This document shows positions 1 to 6,852 of a stretch of DNA of 21,210 bases, in pieces (within the stretch, counting starts at the first letter, position 1; the number at the start of each line of letters is the position of its first letter). The DNA comes from Kosmotogaceae bacterium UBA1373. Its GTDB lineage: Bacteria > Thermotogota > Thermotogae > Petrotogales > Kosmotogaceae. The translations under genes were made by a program, and so were the position numbers. The notes under the pieces are model-generated. The model saw only the letters and a program-made list of their open reading frames with translations, searched no databases and had not been told where the DNA came from. The stretch lies in the NCBI GenBank assembly GCA_002305955.1, contig DBRH01000060.1:1-21210 (forward strand), written 5' to 3'.

Positions 1-179
1 CGGACAGAGTAATGGCGGAAACATGGGAATTCAACGAATACCTGATAACCAAGTACCGCGACGGCTACATCAACATCCCCAACGTCGGTGCGTCTGCAGG
101 CTATCCAGATGCATGGCTCAAGGAAGTCGGATACGCCGATGGTCATATCTTCGGAGATGACGGTTACAAAGCGAAGTAA
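1..179 (+). CDS. C-terminal fragment of an unidentified protein
   Basis: An open frame enters from the left edge and ends at TAA 177-179. About 58 residues are visible and no start is in the window. The tail contains NIPNVGASAGYPDAWLKEVG and ends FGDDGYKAK; it is soluble-looking, with no membrane segment or cysteine. I do not recognise the family. It is followed at once by a strong terminator, so it ends its own transcript and is separate from the DUF6305-permease operon downstream, although a related role is possible. The reading frame is well supported because it runs without a stop and its codon use matches the neighbouring genes. Confidence 0.6.
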   Translation, partial: DRVMAETWEFNEYLITKYRDGYINIPNVGASAGYPDAWLKEVGYADGHIFGDDGYKAK

Positions 180-187
180 TCACTATT

Positions 188-226
188 GCCTGTCCCCTGA
201 TGGGGACAGGCTTCTATATTTTTTTT
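188..226 (+). terminator. Rho-independent terminator
   Basis: A perfect 10-bp GC-rich stem (GCCTGTCCCC at 188-197 pairing with GGGGACAGGC at 202-211) closes a TGAT tetraloop. It is followed by a T-rich tail with eight consecutive T at 219-226. It lies nine bases after the stop of the left-edge gene and would end that transcript. Confidence 0.92.
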
Positions 227-296
227 ATCAGTGGCTTTGAAAATGATTTTGTTTTGAGATAAAGCATTCCATAAAAACTCAAAAGGAGGGTTTCAG

Positions 297-929
297 ATGA
301 AAAAAGTTATACTGGTTCTTGTTGCCATCTCTGTTGTAACACTGGCGCTGGCAACCACGGATGTCAAGCTGGGGCTTCCGCTGGCAATAACCTCTGCCGG
401 CCAGAGCGCCGAAGTTGAAACCGTAAACTACGTCGCCGATGAAGTCGGCTTGAAGTACGATTACTGCGACATTCTCTCCAAAGATGAATTCGCGGCTGGC
501 GTTGGACTGGCAGACGCCAAGTCTGGAATCGGCAAGCACGTCACAACTCTTTCTCCCGATCCAAAGGGCACGAAGTTCCAGACACTCATTCTTGTAGTGG
601 GTGCGGATCTTAAGGGCATGGGCGCATCCGGTCTTTCGGTGGATAGCGAAGTCGCAAGACTGAAGAACCTTATCGAGTACGCCAAAGCCAACGGTATAAA
701 GATCGTCGCCGTAGCCATCGGTGGAGAGATCAGACGCGGACTTCCCGGAAGCCCGAACGAAGTTATGATCGACACGGTTATCCCTTCTGCGGATATATTT
801 GTGTTCACGAGCGACTCAAACAAAGACGGACGCTTCTCGAACGAAGCTAAAGCAAGAAACGTTCCGGCTGTAGAAATAGAGTCGGCTTTCGATCTTCTGG
901 ATACGTTCACCACGATCTTCGGCCTTTGA
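297..929 (+). CDS. Secreted DUF6305-like protein
   Basis: A 210-residue protein with a classic signal peptide: KK at residues 2-3, a hydrophobic core, and likely cleavage after ALA near residue 19. The mature protein is therefore probably periplasmic or surface-exposed, about 190 residues. The early segment LPLAITSAGQSAEVETVNYV resembles the conserved start of DUF6305 proteins, whose function is unknown; this assignment comes from memory of the family pattern, not a search. The rest reads as an alpha/beta fold with a glycine-rich stretch (VVGADLKGMGASG) and IKIVAVAIGGEIRRG. The start is fixed by AAAAGGAGGG at 281-290, seven bases before ATG 297. A weak promoter-like TTGAAA lies at 237-242. 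It is the first gene of an operon with a DctM-like permease, a small membrane protein and an M14-type deacylase, so a ligand-binding or accessory role for that transporter is plausible but unproven. Confidence 0.8.
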   Translation: MKKVILVLVAISVVTLALATTDVKLGLPLAITSAGQSAEVETVNYVADEVGLKYDYCDILSKDEFAAGVGLADAKSGIGKHVTTLSPDPKGTKFQTLILVVGADLKGMGASGLSVDSEVARLKNLIEYAKANGIKIVAVAIGGEIRRGLPGSPNEVMIDTVIPSADIFVFTSDSNKDGRFSNEAKARNVPAVEIESAFDLLDTFTTIFGL

Positions 930-998
930 TTTTCCCATTGACCGGCGTTATCACAGGGGGTTGTGAGGGCGCCGGTCTAATTGAAGGGGGTAGTAAAA

Positions 999-2303
999 TT
1001 GTCTGCTGACGCAATTTACATGCAAACGATCATCGCAGGTATCGTAATGGTCGGGGCGTACGTGGTCGGGAAGTTGTTCAAGTTCTCGACGGAAATGTGT
1101 ATGTTCCTGGCAGTGGTTGGCGGAGGTATAGCAGGAGGCGCCGGATTTGACCTTTTCAGGCACCTTGCGGAAGGATCCGTCACCTATCTCGATATCGGTT
1201 TGATCTTTGTTTTTGCAACGATCTTCATGAATATCATCAAAGAATCCGGTGGAACGAACTACATAGTGAGGAAAATCGTAGGAGCTTTTTACAATAAAAA
1301 GATCCTCATGTTGATTCTCCTGATGTGTGTAATCCTCGTTCCGGGAGCCCTGACCGGAGCCGGAAGCATCTCCGTTCTTGTCGTGGGCGGAACCGTCGCG
1401 GCCGCGTTAGGTGCGATGGGGCTTTCAAAAGTCACGATATCGGCGATAATCTTCATAGTCGCCGGTCTCAGTGCCGCCGCTCCACCAATCAACATATGGG
1501 CCATGATGACCTGTGCGAACACAGCCATACCTTATGTTGGCTTTACGATGCCGCTTCTAATACCCATCATCATTCTCGGTCTCTTCACCGTGTTGTTCCT
1601 TGGAAGAAAGGCCAAAGTCATTGACAGGGAAAAGGCCCTCAAGGATATTCCCGAGCCCAAAGGTCTGAGCGGCTGGAGCGTTGGAATTCCCTTCCTGGTT
1701 CTTATATTCCTGCTCGCCGCCCCGAGAATCTGGCCCTTCGGATTCCCCGTTCTCGGTCTGCCTCTGGCGTTTGCGATATGCGCGCTTGTTGCCTGGGCAA
1801 TGAACTACAAGCGAGTCAATATACTCAAGGTAAGCAAAGACACGGTTTCTCAGTTGACACCTCTACTGGCAACCACCGCGGTCGTTGGAATGCTTGTCCA
1901 GATAATGAGCTTCAACGGAGTCAAAGGCTTGATATCCATGTGGATCGTCACGGCTCCTCTGATCGTCGTCTGGATAATCCTGCCATTCATAATACCGATC
2001 TCCGAAGGATTGCTCACCTACGGAGGCGCGATGGTTATCGGTATTCCTCTCATCTGGATGCTGAACTCTAACGGTATAAATCCCGTTATAGTTCTGGCCG
2101 GGCTGAGTCTGCTGTGGCCTCTCGGTGACGGATTGCCACCGACCGCACTCATCGGACGCCTGACAGTAAGTACCGTCGGCTACAAGGGCTCCTACGGTTC
2201 CTTCTTGAAGGAGTGTATAGTTCCCTGGATAGCTATTACCGTCGTGGGAATGATAATGGTTATCTTCGCCAACAACCTCAGCTTCCTGATGATGGTCGGT
2301 TAA
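999..2303 (+). CDS. Multi-pass permease, DctM/IT-superfamily type
   Basis: A very hydrophobic protein of about 434 residues with roughly ten to twelve membrane segments. It looks like the large permease subunit of TRAP/C4-dicarboxylate or citrate-type ion-coupled transporters. The helix-break segment GLSAAAPPINIWAMMTC is the kind of proline-rich re-entrant loop typical of this superfamily; a second, SLLWPLGDGLPPTALIGRL, sits in the C-terminal half, consistent with the two-fold pseudo-repeat. The substrate cannot be read from sequence; organic acids are the usual cargo. I chose TTG 999 as start because AAGGGGG at 984-990 sits eight bases upstream. TTG 981 would precede that site, and ATG 1020 is a weaker alternative. 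There is no classical DctP binding protein or 4-helix DctQ next to it; instead it is flanked by a secreted DUF6305-like protein and a 50-residue membrane protein. Confidence 0.8.
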   Translation: MSADAIYMQTIIAGIVMVGAYVVGKLFKFSTEMCMFLAVVGGGIAGGAGFDLFRHLAEGSVTYLDIGLIFVFATIFMNIIKESGGTNYIVRKIVGAFYNKKILMLILLMCVILVPGALTGAGSISVLVVGGTVAAALGAMGLSKVTISAIIFIVAGLSAAAPPINIWAMMTCANTAIPYVGFTMPLLIPIIILGLFTVLFLGRKAKVIDREKALKDIPEPKGLSGWSVGIPFLVLIFLLAAPRIWPFGFPVLGLPLAFAICALVAWAMNYKRVNILKVSKDTVSQLTPLLATTAVVGMLVQIMSFNGVKGLISMWIVTAPLIVVWIILPFIIPISEGLLTYGGAMVIGIPLIWMLNSNGINPVIVLAGLSLLWPLGDGLPPTALIGRLTVSTVGYKGSYGSFLKECIVPWIAITVVGMIMVIFANNLSFLMMVG

Positions 2304-2315
2304 GGAGGTATTGTC

Positions 2316-2468
2316 ATGACTTTTATTATGATTCTTTATTATGTGATGACAGCCTATGTAGTGGGCATGCTTATATGGAATTTCATCAAAACCAAGGACA
2401 TAAAAAGCGAAATACTCTACGCATTGGCCCTTCTACCGCTTATTCTCAGATTACTGAGAATGAAATAG
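2316..2468 (+). CDS. Small two-helix membrane protein, 50 residues
   Basis: A short frame starts at ATG 2316, eight bases after a strong AAGGAGG at 2302-2308 that overlaps the end of the permease gene, and stops at TAG 2466-2468. That stop overlaps the ribosome binding site of the next gene. The product is MTFIMILYYVMTAYVVGMLI followed by a short charged loop (KTKDIKSE) and a second hydrophobic stretch ending LLRMK. This predicts two membrane helices with a positively charged loop and tail. I do not recognise the family. Its position between permease and deacylase, its own good ribosome binding site and its length suggest a real small subunit, perhaps a stabilising partner of the permease, like the tiny accessory proteins seen with some solute/sodium symporters. 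That function is inference. Confidence 0.72.
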   Translation: MTFIMILYYVMTAYVVGMLIWNFIKTKDIKSEILYALALLPLILRLLRMK

Positions 2469-2478
2469 GAGGGATTTT

Positions 2479-3627
2479 ATGATGAGAAAATGGATTATTC
2501 TGGCAGTACTGCTGCTGGTGGTTCTTGCCGGCGGAATTCCTCTGTACATACATCGAAACTTCAAGGAAGAGGTCGTCGCAGGTGAGGGTGTAACCGGCTT
2601 TTTCAAGCTGAGCAAATACTTCAGCGGTATCGAGGGAACGATAGCCGATACCGACGTCTTCGAATTGAAAGGTTCCGAAGAGGGAGGGAAGATGCTCATA
2701 ATAGCCGGTACGCACGAGAGCGAGCCCTCTGCGGCGCTGGCGGCATTCTATCTTATTGAAAATTTGAAGGTCGATCGGGGAACAGTGTACATAATCCCTC
2801 ACTTCAACAGAAGCGGTTCGCTCGGCACTCAGCCCGGAGGCGGTTTCCCGCTGTATTTCAGCATGGAAACTCCCTGGGGAGAGAAGACCTTCAGAATGGG
2901 TGACAGAGGATTTCAGGCTCTCGATCAGTGGCCCGACCCCGATGTCTATATCCACTATCCCGAAGGTCAGGCCATGTCCTACATAGACGCCAGAAACACC
3001 AACAGAGCCTGGCCGGGAAGACCGGACGGACTCTATGCAGAACAGGTAACCTACGCAGCCATGGAGATGATAAAGAAGGAAAAGATCGACATCGTCATCG
3101 ATCTCCACGAAGCCGAGGCCATGTATCCGGTCACCAACTGTATAGTCGTACCGGAGAAATCGATGAGTTACGCCACCGGCGCCTCGTTCTACGTCAAGGG
3201 CAGGGAAAAGTTCGAAAACCACGTCGAACGCTCCCCGACGGCTTTCAGGGGACTCTCTCACAGAGAAATCGGCGACTGGTCGGACGCTTACCCCTTCCTG
3301 CTGGAATCTCCCGGTGTCCATCTGGACCAGATAACCGCGGCCAAGACTCCGGAACTGATAATGGACGGTATCGATCCCTTCGTTCTCAAAGCCGCCGAAA
3401 AGGGACTGCTGTTTGTTCCTTACGACGAAAACGGCTTCTCGATGGATAGAAGGGTAGGTCAACACTCTTCGGTTATTCAGGAAATAGTCGTGCAGTGGTC
3501 GAAGAAGAACCCCGAGAGAGGTCTAACCATTTCGGCTCCCAGATACAAGGAAATCGTTGACAACGGTCTCGGATATTTCTTCAAAGATCCTTCCAAAGCT
3601 GACAAGAGCGACGTGTATTTACAGTAA
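2479..3627 (+). CDS. M14/AstE-AspA-type zinc deacylase, membrane-anchored
   Basis: A 382-residue protein with one N-terminal hydrophobic segment (residues 4-23), a signal anchor or uncleaved signal, placing the catalytic domain outside the membrane. The catalytic domain has the zinc-carboxypeptidase/succinylglutamate desuccinylase pattern. H79 and E82 in GTHESE fit the HxxE ligands. ARNTNRAWPG at 171-180 matches the substrate-binding NR..PG motif, and H210 in IDLHEAE is the third ligand. E276 in FLLESPG is a candidate catalytic glutamate. Members remove acyl or aminoacyl groups from small molecules or cleave peptides. Being last in an operon with a transporter, it probably processes the cargo outside the cell before or after passage; this is inference. 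ATG 2479 and ATG 2482 both fit the AGGAGGG at 2467-2473. The gene is followed directly by a strong terminator. Confidence 0.82.
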   Translation: MMRKWIILAVLLLVVLAGGIPLYIHRNFKEEVVAGEGVTGFFKLSKYFSGIEGTIADTDVFELKGSEEGGKMLIIAGTHESEPSAALAAFYLIENLKVDRGTVYIIPHFNRSGSLGTQPGGGFPLYFSMETPWGEKTFRMGDRGFQALDQWPDPDVYIHYPEGQAMSYIDARNTNRAWPGRPDGLYAEQVTYAAMEMIKKEKIDIVIDLHEAEAMYPVTNCIVVPEKSMSYATGASFYVKGREKFENHVERSPTAFRGLSHREIGDWSDAYPFLLESPGVHLDQITAAKTPELIMDGIDPFVLKAAEKGLLFVPYDENGFSMDRRVGQHSSVIQEIVVQWSKKNPERGLTISAPRYKEIVDNGLGYFFKDPSKADKSDVYLQ

Positions 3628-3644
3628 GTTATCTCTATCTCTCG

Positions 3645-3677
3645 AGTCCGGGGAAAAAACATTCCCCGGACTTTTTT
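3645..3677 (+). terminator. Rho-independent terminator
   Basis: An 11-bp perfect stem (AGTCCGGGGAA at 3645-3655 with TTCCCCGGACT at 3662-3672) closes the loop AAAACA. It is followed by T at 3672-3677. It lies 17 bases after the deacylase stop and ends the DUF6305-permease operon. Confidence 0.93.
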
Positions 3678-3720
3678 ATTCCCCGTTCCACAGTGTTTTC
3701 GAAGAGTCTTCGTTACCACT

Positions 3721-3750
3721 TTGAAATATCCCTTTGACGAATCTTATATT
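3721..3750 (+). promoter_or_regulatory. Putative sigma-70-type promoter for the HPt-like/pdxA2 pair
   Basis: TTGAAA at 3721-3726 and TATATT at 3745-3750 are separated by 18 bases. They lie in the 290-base gap between the terminator at 3645-3677 and the HPt-like gene. The start of transcription would fall near 3757, leaving a leader of about 160 bases in which I see no convincing structure. A TTGACG at 3734-3739 also occurs but has no well-spaced -10 partner. Confidence 0.4.
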
Positions 3751-3917
3751 GTATCATTGGTATATCCTGACAGAATCCAGACCGGGAGAATTGCAGTATG
3801 GACGGCAGGTCTGGAGACAACTGGAAATAGACCGACTCACACACGGCCATGGCGATAGTACAGAGCATTCAGGGTGAAAATCTGGCAGGAAAGTTGTGAG
3901 AACATGGAGGATAGCCA

Positions 3918-4226
3918 ATGGAAAGGATCATCGTTACGGTGGAGCCCGACCTGGAAGGTCTCATAGATGGATTTCTAGTTAGCAGGCAACTCGATTCCGA
4001 GAAACTCCAGACGGCTATTGTCGAGCATGATTTCGAAGAGATAAGGAATATCGGAAGCTCTCTCAAGGAAGCCGGTTCCAGTTGCGGGTTCGATTTTATT
4101 TCAATCATCGGTACCAAGATCGAAATGGCCGGTACCCAGAAAAATAAACTGGGCGCCGAAATAGCCCTGGACGCTTTCAACTGGTATCTTGGAAGAATAA
4201 GGACAGAAGTCTTCGGAGAGGGATAA
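3918..4226 (+). CDS. HPt-like domain protein lacking the phospho-histidine
   Basis: A 102-residue protein with no signal or membrane segment. The pattern VEPDLEGLIDGFLVSRQLD, then DFEEIRNIGSSLKEAGSSCGFDFISIIGTKIEMA, follows the histidine phosphotransfer (HPt) helical bundle of the type xDLxxLIPGFLxxR...GDFxxIRxLGHxMKGxGxxYGF. In that alignment the phospho-acceptor histidine falls on S47 (IGSSLKE) and the following glycine on E51, while L49, K50, G53 and the GF pair at 57-58 remain. The fold is therefore probably kept but histidine phosphotransfer is not possible. It may bind a receiver or kinase domain as a decoy or sensor, or simply be degenerate. GGAGG at 3906-3910 fixes the start. It ends one base before pdxA2, so the two are likely co-transcribed. 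Confidence 0.7.
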   Translation: MERIIVTVEPDLEGLIDGFLVSRQLDSEKLQTAIVEHDFEEIRNIGSSLKEAGSSCGFDFISIIGTKIEMAGTQKNKLGAEIALDAFNWYLGRIRTEVFGEG

Positions 4227-4227
4227 T

Positions 4228-5283
4228 ATGAAGTGCGGAACTATCTCCGTGGACGACATGAGCAAAGCGAAACCTCTTGAAATGAAAATTCCACCGGGCA
4301 ATCCCATTGTCGCCATAACTATGGGCGACCCCGCGGGGATAGGCCCGGAAATAACTGCAAAAGCCGTTGCCGGTGGCGAAATTTACGAATTTTGCAGACC
4401 TCTGGTGATTGGTGACCGAAAAAGCATCGAGAGAGAGATAGTTCACAACGAGTTGAATCTGACTGTCAGCGAGGTAAGCGACCCCGAAGAAGGCGAGTAT
4501 CGTCCCGGAAGACTCGTGCTTCTATCACTCCCATCCATCCAGGAAAACAACTTCCCCATCGGAACGGTATCGGCCGGTTGTGGCAGGGCCGCCTTCGAAT
4601 ACATACGCCGGGCCGTGCAACTGGCGCTCTCTAAGAGAGTGGCCGCCATAGCCACAGGCCCTATCAACAAACTATCCTTGAAAGAATCCGGTATACTCTT
4701 CACCGGCCACACGGAAATTCTGGCCGAACTCACCGGCACCCGCGACCCGTTGACCATGTTCGAAATCTACGGAGAGATGAGGATTTTCTTTCTTTCCAGG
4801 CATGTATCGCTTCGGCAGGCCTGCGATATGGTGAAAAAAGAGAGGGTGCTGGATTATATAATGCGCTGCACGGAAGCCTTAAAACAACTGCGGTTGAAAG
4901 ACTCCAGACCTTTTGCGGTCGCCGGCCTCAATCCGCATTGCGGAGAGAACGGTCTCTTCGGCAGAGAAGAGATCGATGAGATAATACCCGCCATCGAAGA
5001 AGCCAGAAAGGCGGGGATCAAGGTCGCAGGTCCCTTCGGGGCCGATTCGATCTTCGCCATGGCCCGCAAGGGAGAGTTCTCGGCCGTACTGTCCATGTAT
5101 CACGATCAGGGCCATATTGCGTCCAAGACACTGGATTTCGCCAGAACCGTTTCGGTGACTCTTGGAATGCCTCTATTAAGAACCTCTGTCGATCACGGCA
5201 CTGCCTTCGACATAGCCGGTAAAGGTTTAGCAGACCCCGCCAGCTTGATCGAAGCGGTGAAACTCGCCGCTATATATGCTTGA
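4228..5283 (+). CDS. pdxA2: PdxA2-type 4-phospho-sugar-acid dehydrogenase
   Basis: A 351-residue cytoplasmic PdxA-family NAD-dependent oxidative decarboxylase. ITMGDPAGIGPEI at 30-42, TGPINK at 143-148, GHTEILAELTG at 160-170 and DPLTMF at 173-178 are family hallmarks. Metal ligands are H161, H192 (SRHVSL) and H292 (MYHDQG). The segment YHDQGHIASK plus HGTAFDIAGKG is the pattern I associate with the PdxA2/LtnD branch, which oxidises D-threonate- or D-erythronate-4-phosphate, rather than true PdxA of vitamin B6 synthesis (YHDQGLxxxK, TALELAG). About 25 extra residues precede the usual start. ATG 4228 is preferred because GGAGAGGG at 4214-4221 precedes it, while the later ATGs at 4258 and 4282 have no site. 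The usual partner, a four-carbon acid sugar kinase, is not adjacent. It is followed by the promoter of the sugar ABC operon. Confidence 0.85.
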   Translation: MKCGTISVDDMSKAKPLEMKIPPGNPIVAITMGDPAGIGPEITAKAVAGGEIYEFCRPLVIGDRKSIEREIVHNELNLTVSEVSDPEEGEYRPGRLVLLSLPSIQENNFPIGTVSAGCGRAAFEYIRRAVQLALSKRVAAIATGPINKLSLKESGILFTGHTEILAELTGTRDPLTMFEIYGEMRIFFLSRHVSLRQACDMVKKERVLDYIMRCTEALKQLRLKDSRPFAVAGLNPHCGENGLFGREEIDEIIPAIEEARKAGIKVAGPFGADSIFAMARKGEFSAVLSMYHDQGHIASKTLDFARTVSVTLGMPLLRTSVDHGTAFDIAGKGLADPASLIEAVKLAAIYA

Positions 5284-5361
5284 TTTCGCCCAATTAGCCA
5301 CTGATAGACCATAGACGGCTATAAATGGCGAGAATCGATTCTGTTCGCTATGTTTTAAGAC

Positions 5362-5391
5362 TTCGTTTTTGTATGGCCCGTATTGTATAAT
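5362..5391 (+). promoter_or_regulatory. Promoter of the sugar ABC-namZ operon
   Basis: A perfect -10 TATAAT lies at 5386-5391, with TTCGTT at 5362-5367 as a weak -35 at 18-base spacing. Transcription would start near 5398, giving a leader of about 150 bases to the ATG at 5551. The poor -35 with a perfect -10 suggests a regulated promoter. An inverted repeat overlaps the -10 (see next entry). Confidence 0.55.
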
Positions 5392-5405
5392 CATTCTGAC
5401 AATAC
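5380..5405. promoter_or_regulatory. Inverted repeat over the -10 element, candidate operator
   Basis: GTATTGT at 5380-5386 and its exact reverse complement ACAATAC at 5399-5405 are separated by 12 bases, giving half-sites 19 bases apart centre to centre, on nearly the same helix face. It spans the -10 hexamer and the predicted start, where a bound repressor would block initiation. Which regulator binds is unknown; the local GntR/HutC protein is a candidate. A TTGTATAG also occurs in the leader at 5480-5487. Confidence 0.4.
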
Positions 5406-5550
5406 TAGACTTTTAAGAGGTGGTGTTTCGGTAGTCAGCTGTTGTAAGGGCATTCAGGACTACATCTTTTCGATAAATGTTGTATAGATGTTATTGAGCA
5501 TAGAATAAGTGAACCATCCGTTCTCAACTTTAAGTGTTAGGAGGGGAAAA

Positions 5551-6792
5551 ATGAAAAAGAAAATCTTGCTAGTTGCTGTGATGGCACTGCTTGTGGTGAG
5601 TGCCTTTGCCGGCAAAGTCACCATCTGGAGCTGGCGAACTCAGGATGCCGAGGTCTGGCAGAAGATCGAAGCGCTCCTGAAAAGCCGGGGCCAAGATATA
5701 ACGATCGAGTTCACCGCTTACGCGCCAACCGAATACGACTCGAAAGTCAACCTCGCTCTTCAAACAGGAACAGGACCGGACATAGTTTACTCCAGAAGGC
5801 TCCCCGGCGGAAGAACACAGGTGCTGATAGAAAACGGTCTCTACCTGCCGATCAGCGATCATGTCGATCTGACGTATTTCCCCCAGGCCTCTCTGAATTC
5901 TGTGACCTGGGAAAACAAAGTGTACGGAGTTCCCTTTGCGGTACAGGTAGTCGGAATCTACTACAACAAAGATTACTACGATCAATTCGATCTAAAAGAA
6001 CCGACAACATGGGACGAACTGGTGGCCAACGCCGAAGTTCTGAAGAAGAACGGCATCGATCCCTTCTTCGTATCGGGTAAGGAAGCCTGGACACTCACGA
6101 TGCAGCACGCGATGGTCGGAGTCAGCATTCTCGGACCGGAATGGATAAAGGATCTCACAGAAGGCAAGACCAACTTCCTCGATCCGAAATTCACCGACGT
6201 CAACAAGAGACTCAACGATCTCAAGATCTACTACCAGAACGGATTCATGGGCAACTCTTCTGTCGATCAGGACGCTTCTTTCGCCTTCGGACAGACCGCG
6301 ATGGTTTTCTACGGTGTATGGGGCTACCAGACATGGAAGCAGCTCAACCCGGATATCAACGTGGGTTACTTCATGGTTCCTCCGATAACCACAGATCAGA
6401 AACCATACGCTTACACCTATCTGGATGGAGCCATAGCACTGACGTCCAACGTAAAGAACATGGAAGATTCGATCGAAATCCTGAAATTCTGTGCGACCCC
6501 TGAGTTCGGAACCATCTTCGCCGGGGTAACTTACAACATCCCCGCGGTGACCGGTTCGACTCTTCCGCCTGATCCAGTTCTTCAAGAGGCTCTGGAAGTT
6601 TACTCCAACCATGCCTCTCCATACGTTTACTGGGTCGGTTCGGTCTTCACCACTCAGAAGCCTTCTCTGTACGACGACGTTCTGAGCCCGGGTATGCAGG
6701 AAATGTACGCCGGAAAGCTCACTCCGGAAGGACTGTCCAAGATGGCTCAGGATGCGATTTCTCAGTGGTACCCGCCGCTGATGAATAAGTAA
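5551..6792 (+). CDS. Sugar ABC transporter substrate-binding protein (family 1)
   Basis: A 413-residue secreted solute-binding protein. The signal peptide KKKILLVAVMALLVVSAFA has likely cleavage before GKVTIWSW. The mature start, the TYxP-type segment GPDIVYSRR, the VYGVPFAVQVVGIYYNKDYY stretch and the GTEP-like PTTWDELVANAEVLKKNGIDP region are typical of the MalE/UgpB-like family 1 carbohydrate-binding proteins. It would deliver a mono- or oligosaccharide to the two permeases downstream. The start is ATG 5551, eight bases from AGGAGGGG at 5539-5546; an upstream in-frame GTG at 5509 lacks a binding site and would bury the signal peptide. The ligand cannot be read from sequence. The following permeases and namZ make a murein sugar such as GlcNAc-MurNAc a reasonable hypothesis. 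A strong terminator separates it from the permeases, so it is probably made in excess. Confidence 0.88.
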   Translation: MKKKILLVAVMALLVVSAFAGKVTIWSWRTQDAEVWQKIEALLKSRGQDITIEFTAYAPTEYDSKVNLALQTGTGPDIVYSRRLPGGRTQVLIENGLYLPISDHVDLTYFPQASLNSVTWENKVYGVPFAVQVVGIYYNKDYYDQFDLKEPTTWDELVANAEVLKKNGIDPFFVSGKEAWTLTMQHAMVGVSILGPEWIKDLTEGKTNFLDPKFTDVNKRLNDLKIYYQNGFMGNSSVDQDASFAFGQTAMVFYGVWGYQTWKQLNPDINVGYFMVPPITTDQKPYAYTYLDGAIALTSNVKNMEDSIEILKFCATPEFGTIFAGVTYNIPAVTGSTLPPDPVLQEALEVYSNHASPYVYWVGSVFTTQKPSLYDDVLSPGMQEMYAGKLTPEGLSKMAQDAISQWYPPLMNK

Positions 6793-6805
6793 GTCTTTGA
6801 TTTTC

Positions 6806-6840
6806 ACTCTTCCCCGCCACCGCGCGGGGGAGAGTTTTTT
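6806..6840 (+). terminator. Intra-operon terminator between binding protein and permeases
   Basis: ACTCTTCCCCGC at 6806-6817 pairs with GCGGGGGAGAGT at 6824-6835 (12 bp, one G-T pair), loop 6818-6823, followed by six T at 6835-6840. It lies 13 bases after the stop of the binding protein gene and just before the ribosome binding site of the permease. No new promoter is evident, so partial read-through would lower permease expression relative to the binding protein. Confidence 0.88.
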
Positions 6841-6852
6841 GAGGAGTCTATA

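Larger units (their letters stand above)
5284..5550. other. Intergenic region and leader of the sugar ABC operon
   Basis: This 267-base gap holds the promoter and inverted repeat described above, then a leader of about 150 bases. Within the leader, GTAGTC at 5431-5436 and GACTAC at 5458-5463 could form a weak 6-bp stem, and TTGTATAG at 5480-5487 recurs in the nagZ divergent region. I see no coding frame with a ribosome binding site and no terminator for pdxA2. Confidence 0.5.

Noticed and set aside
2446..3465. Long minus-strand open frame opposite the M14-type deacylase
   Set aside because: It lies entirely antisense to a well-supported gene, has no ribosome binding site, and its arginine- and histidine-rich sequence matches no family; such frames arise from the codon bias of the plus-strand gene.
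5509..5550. Upstream GTG start for the sugar-binding protein
   Set aside because: No ribosome binding site precedes it, while AGGAGGGG directly precedes ATG 5551, and the longer form would put 14 polar residues before the signal peptide.
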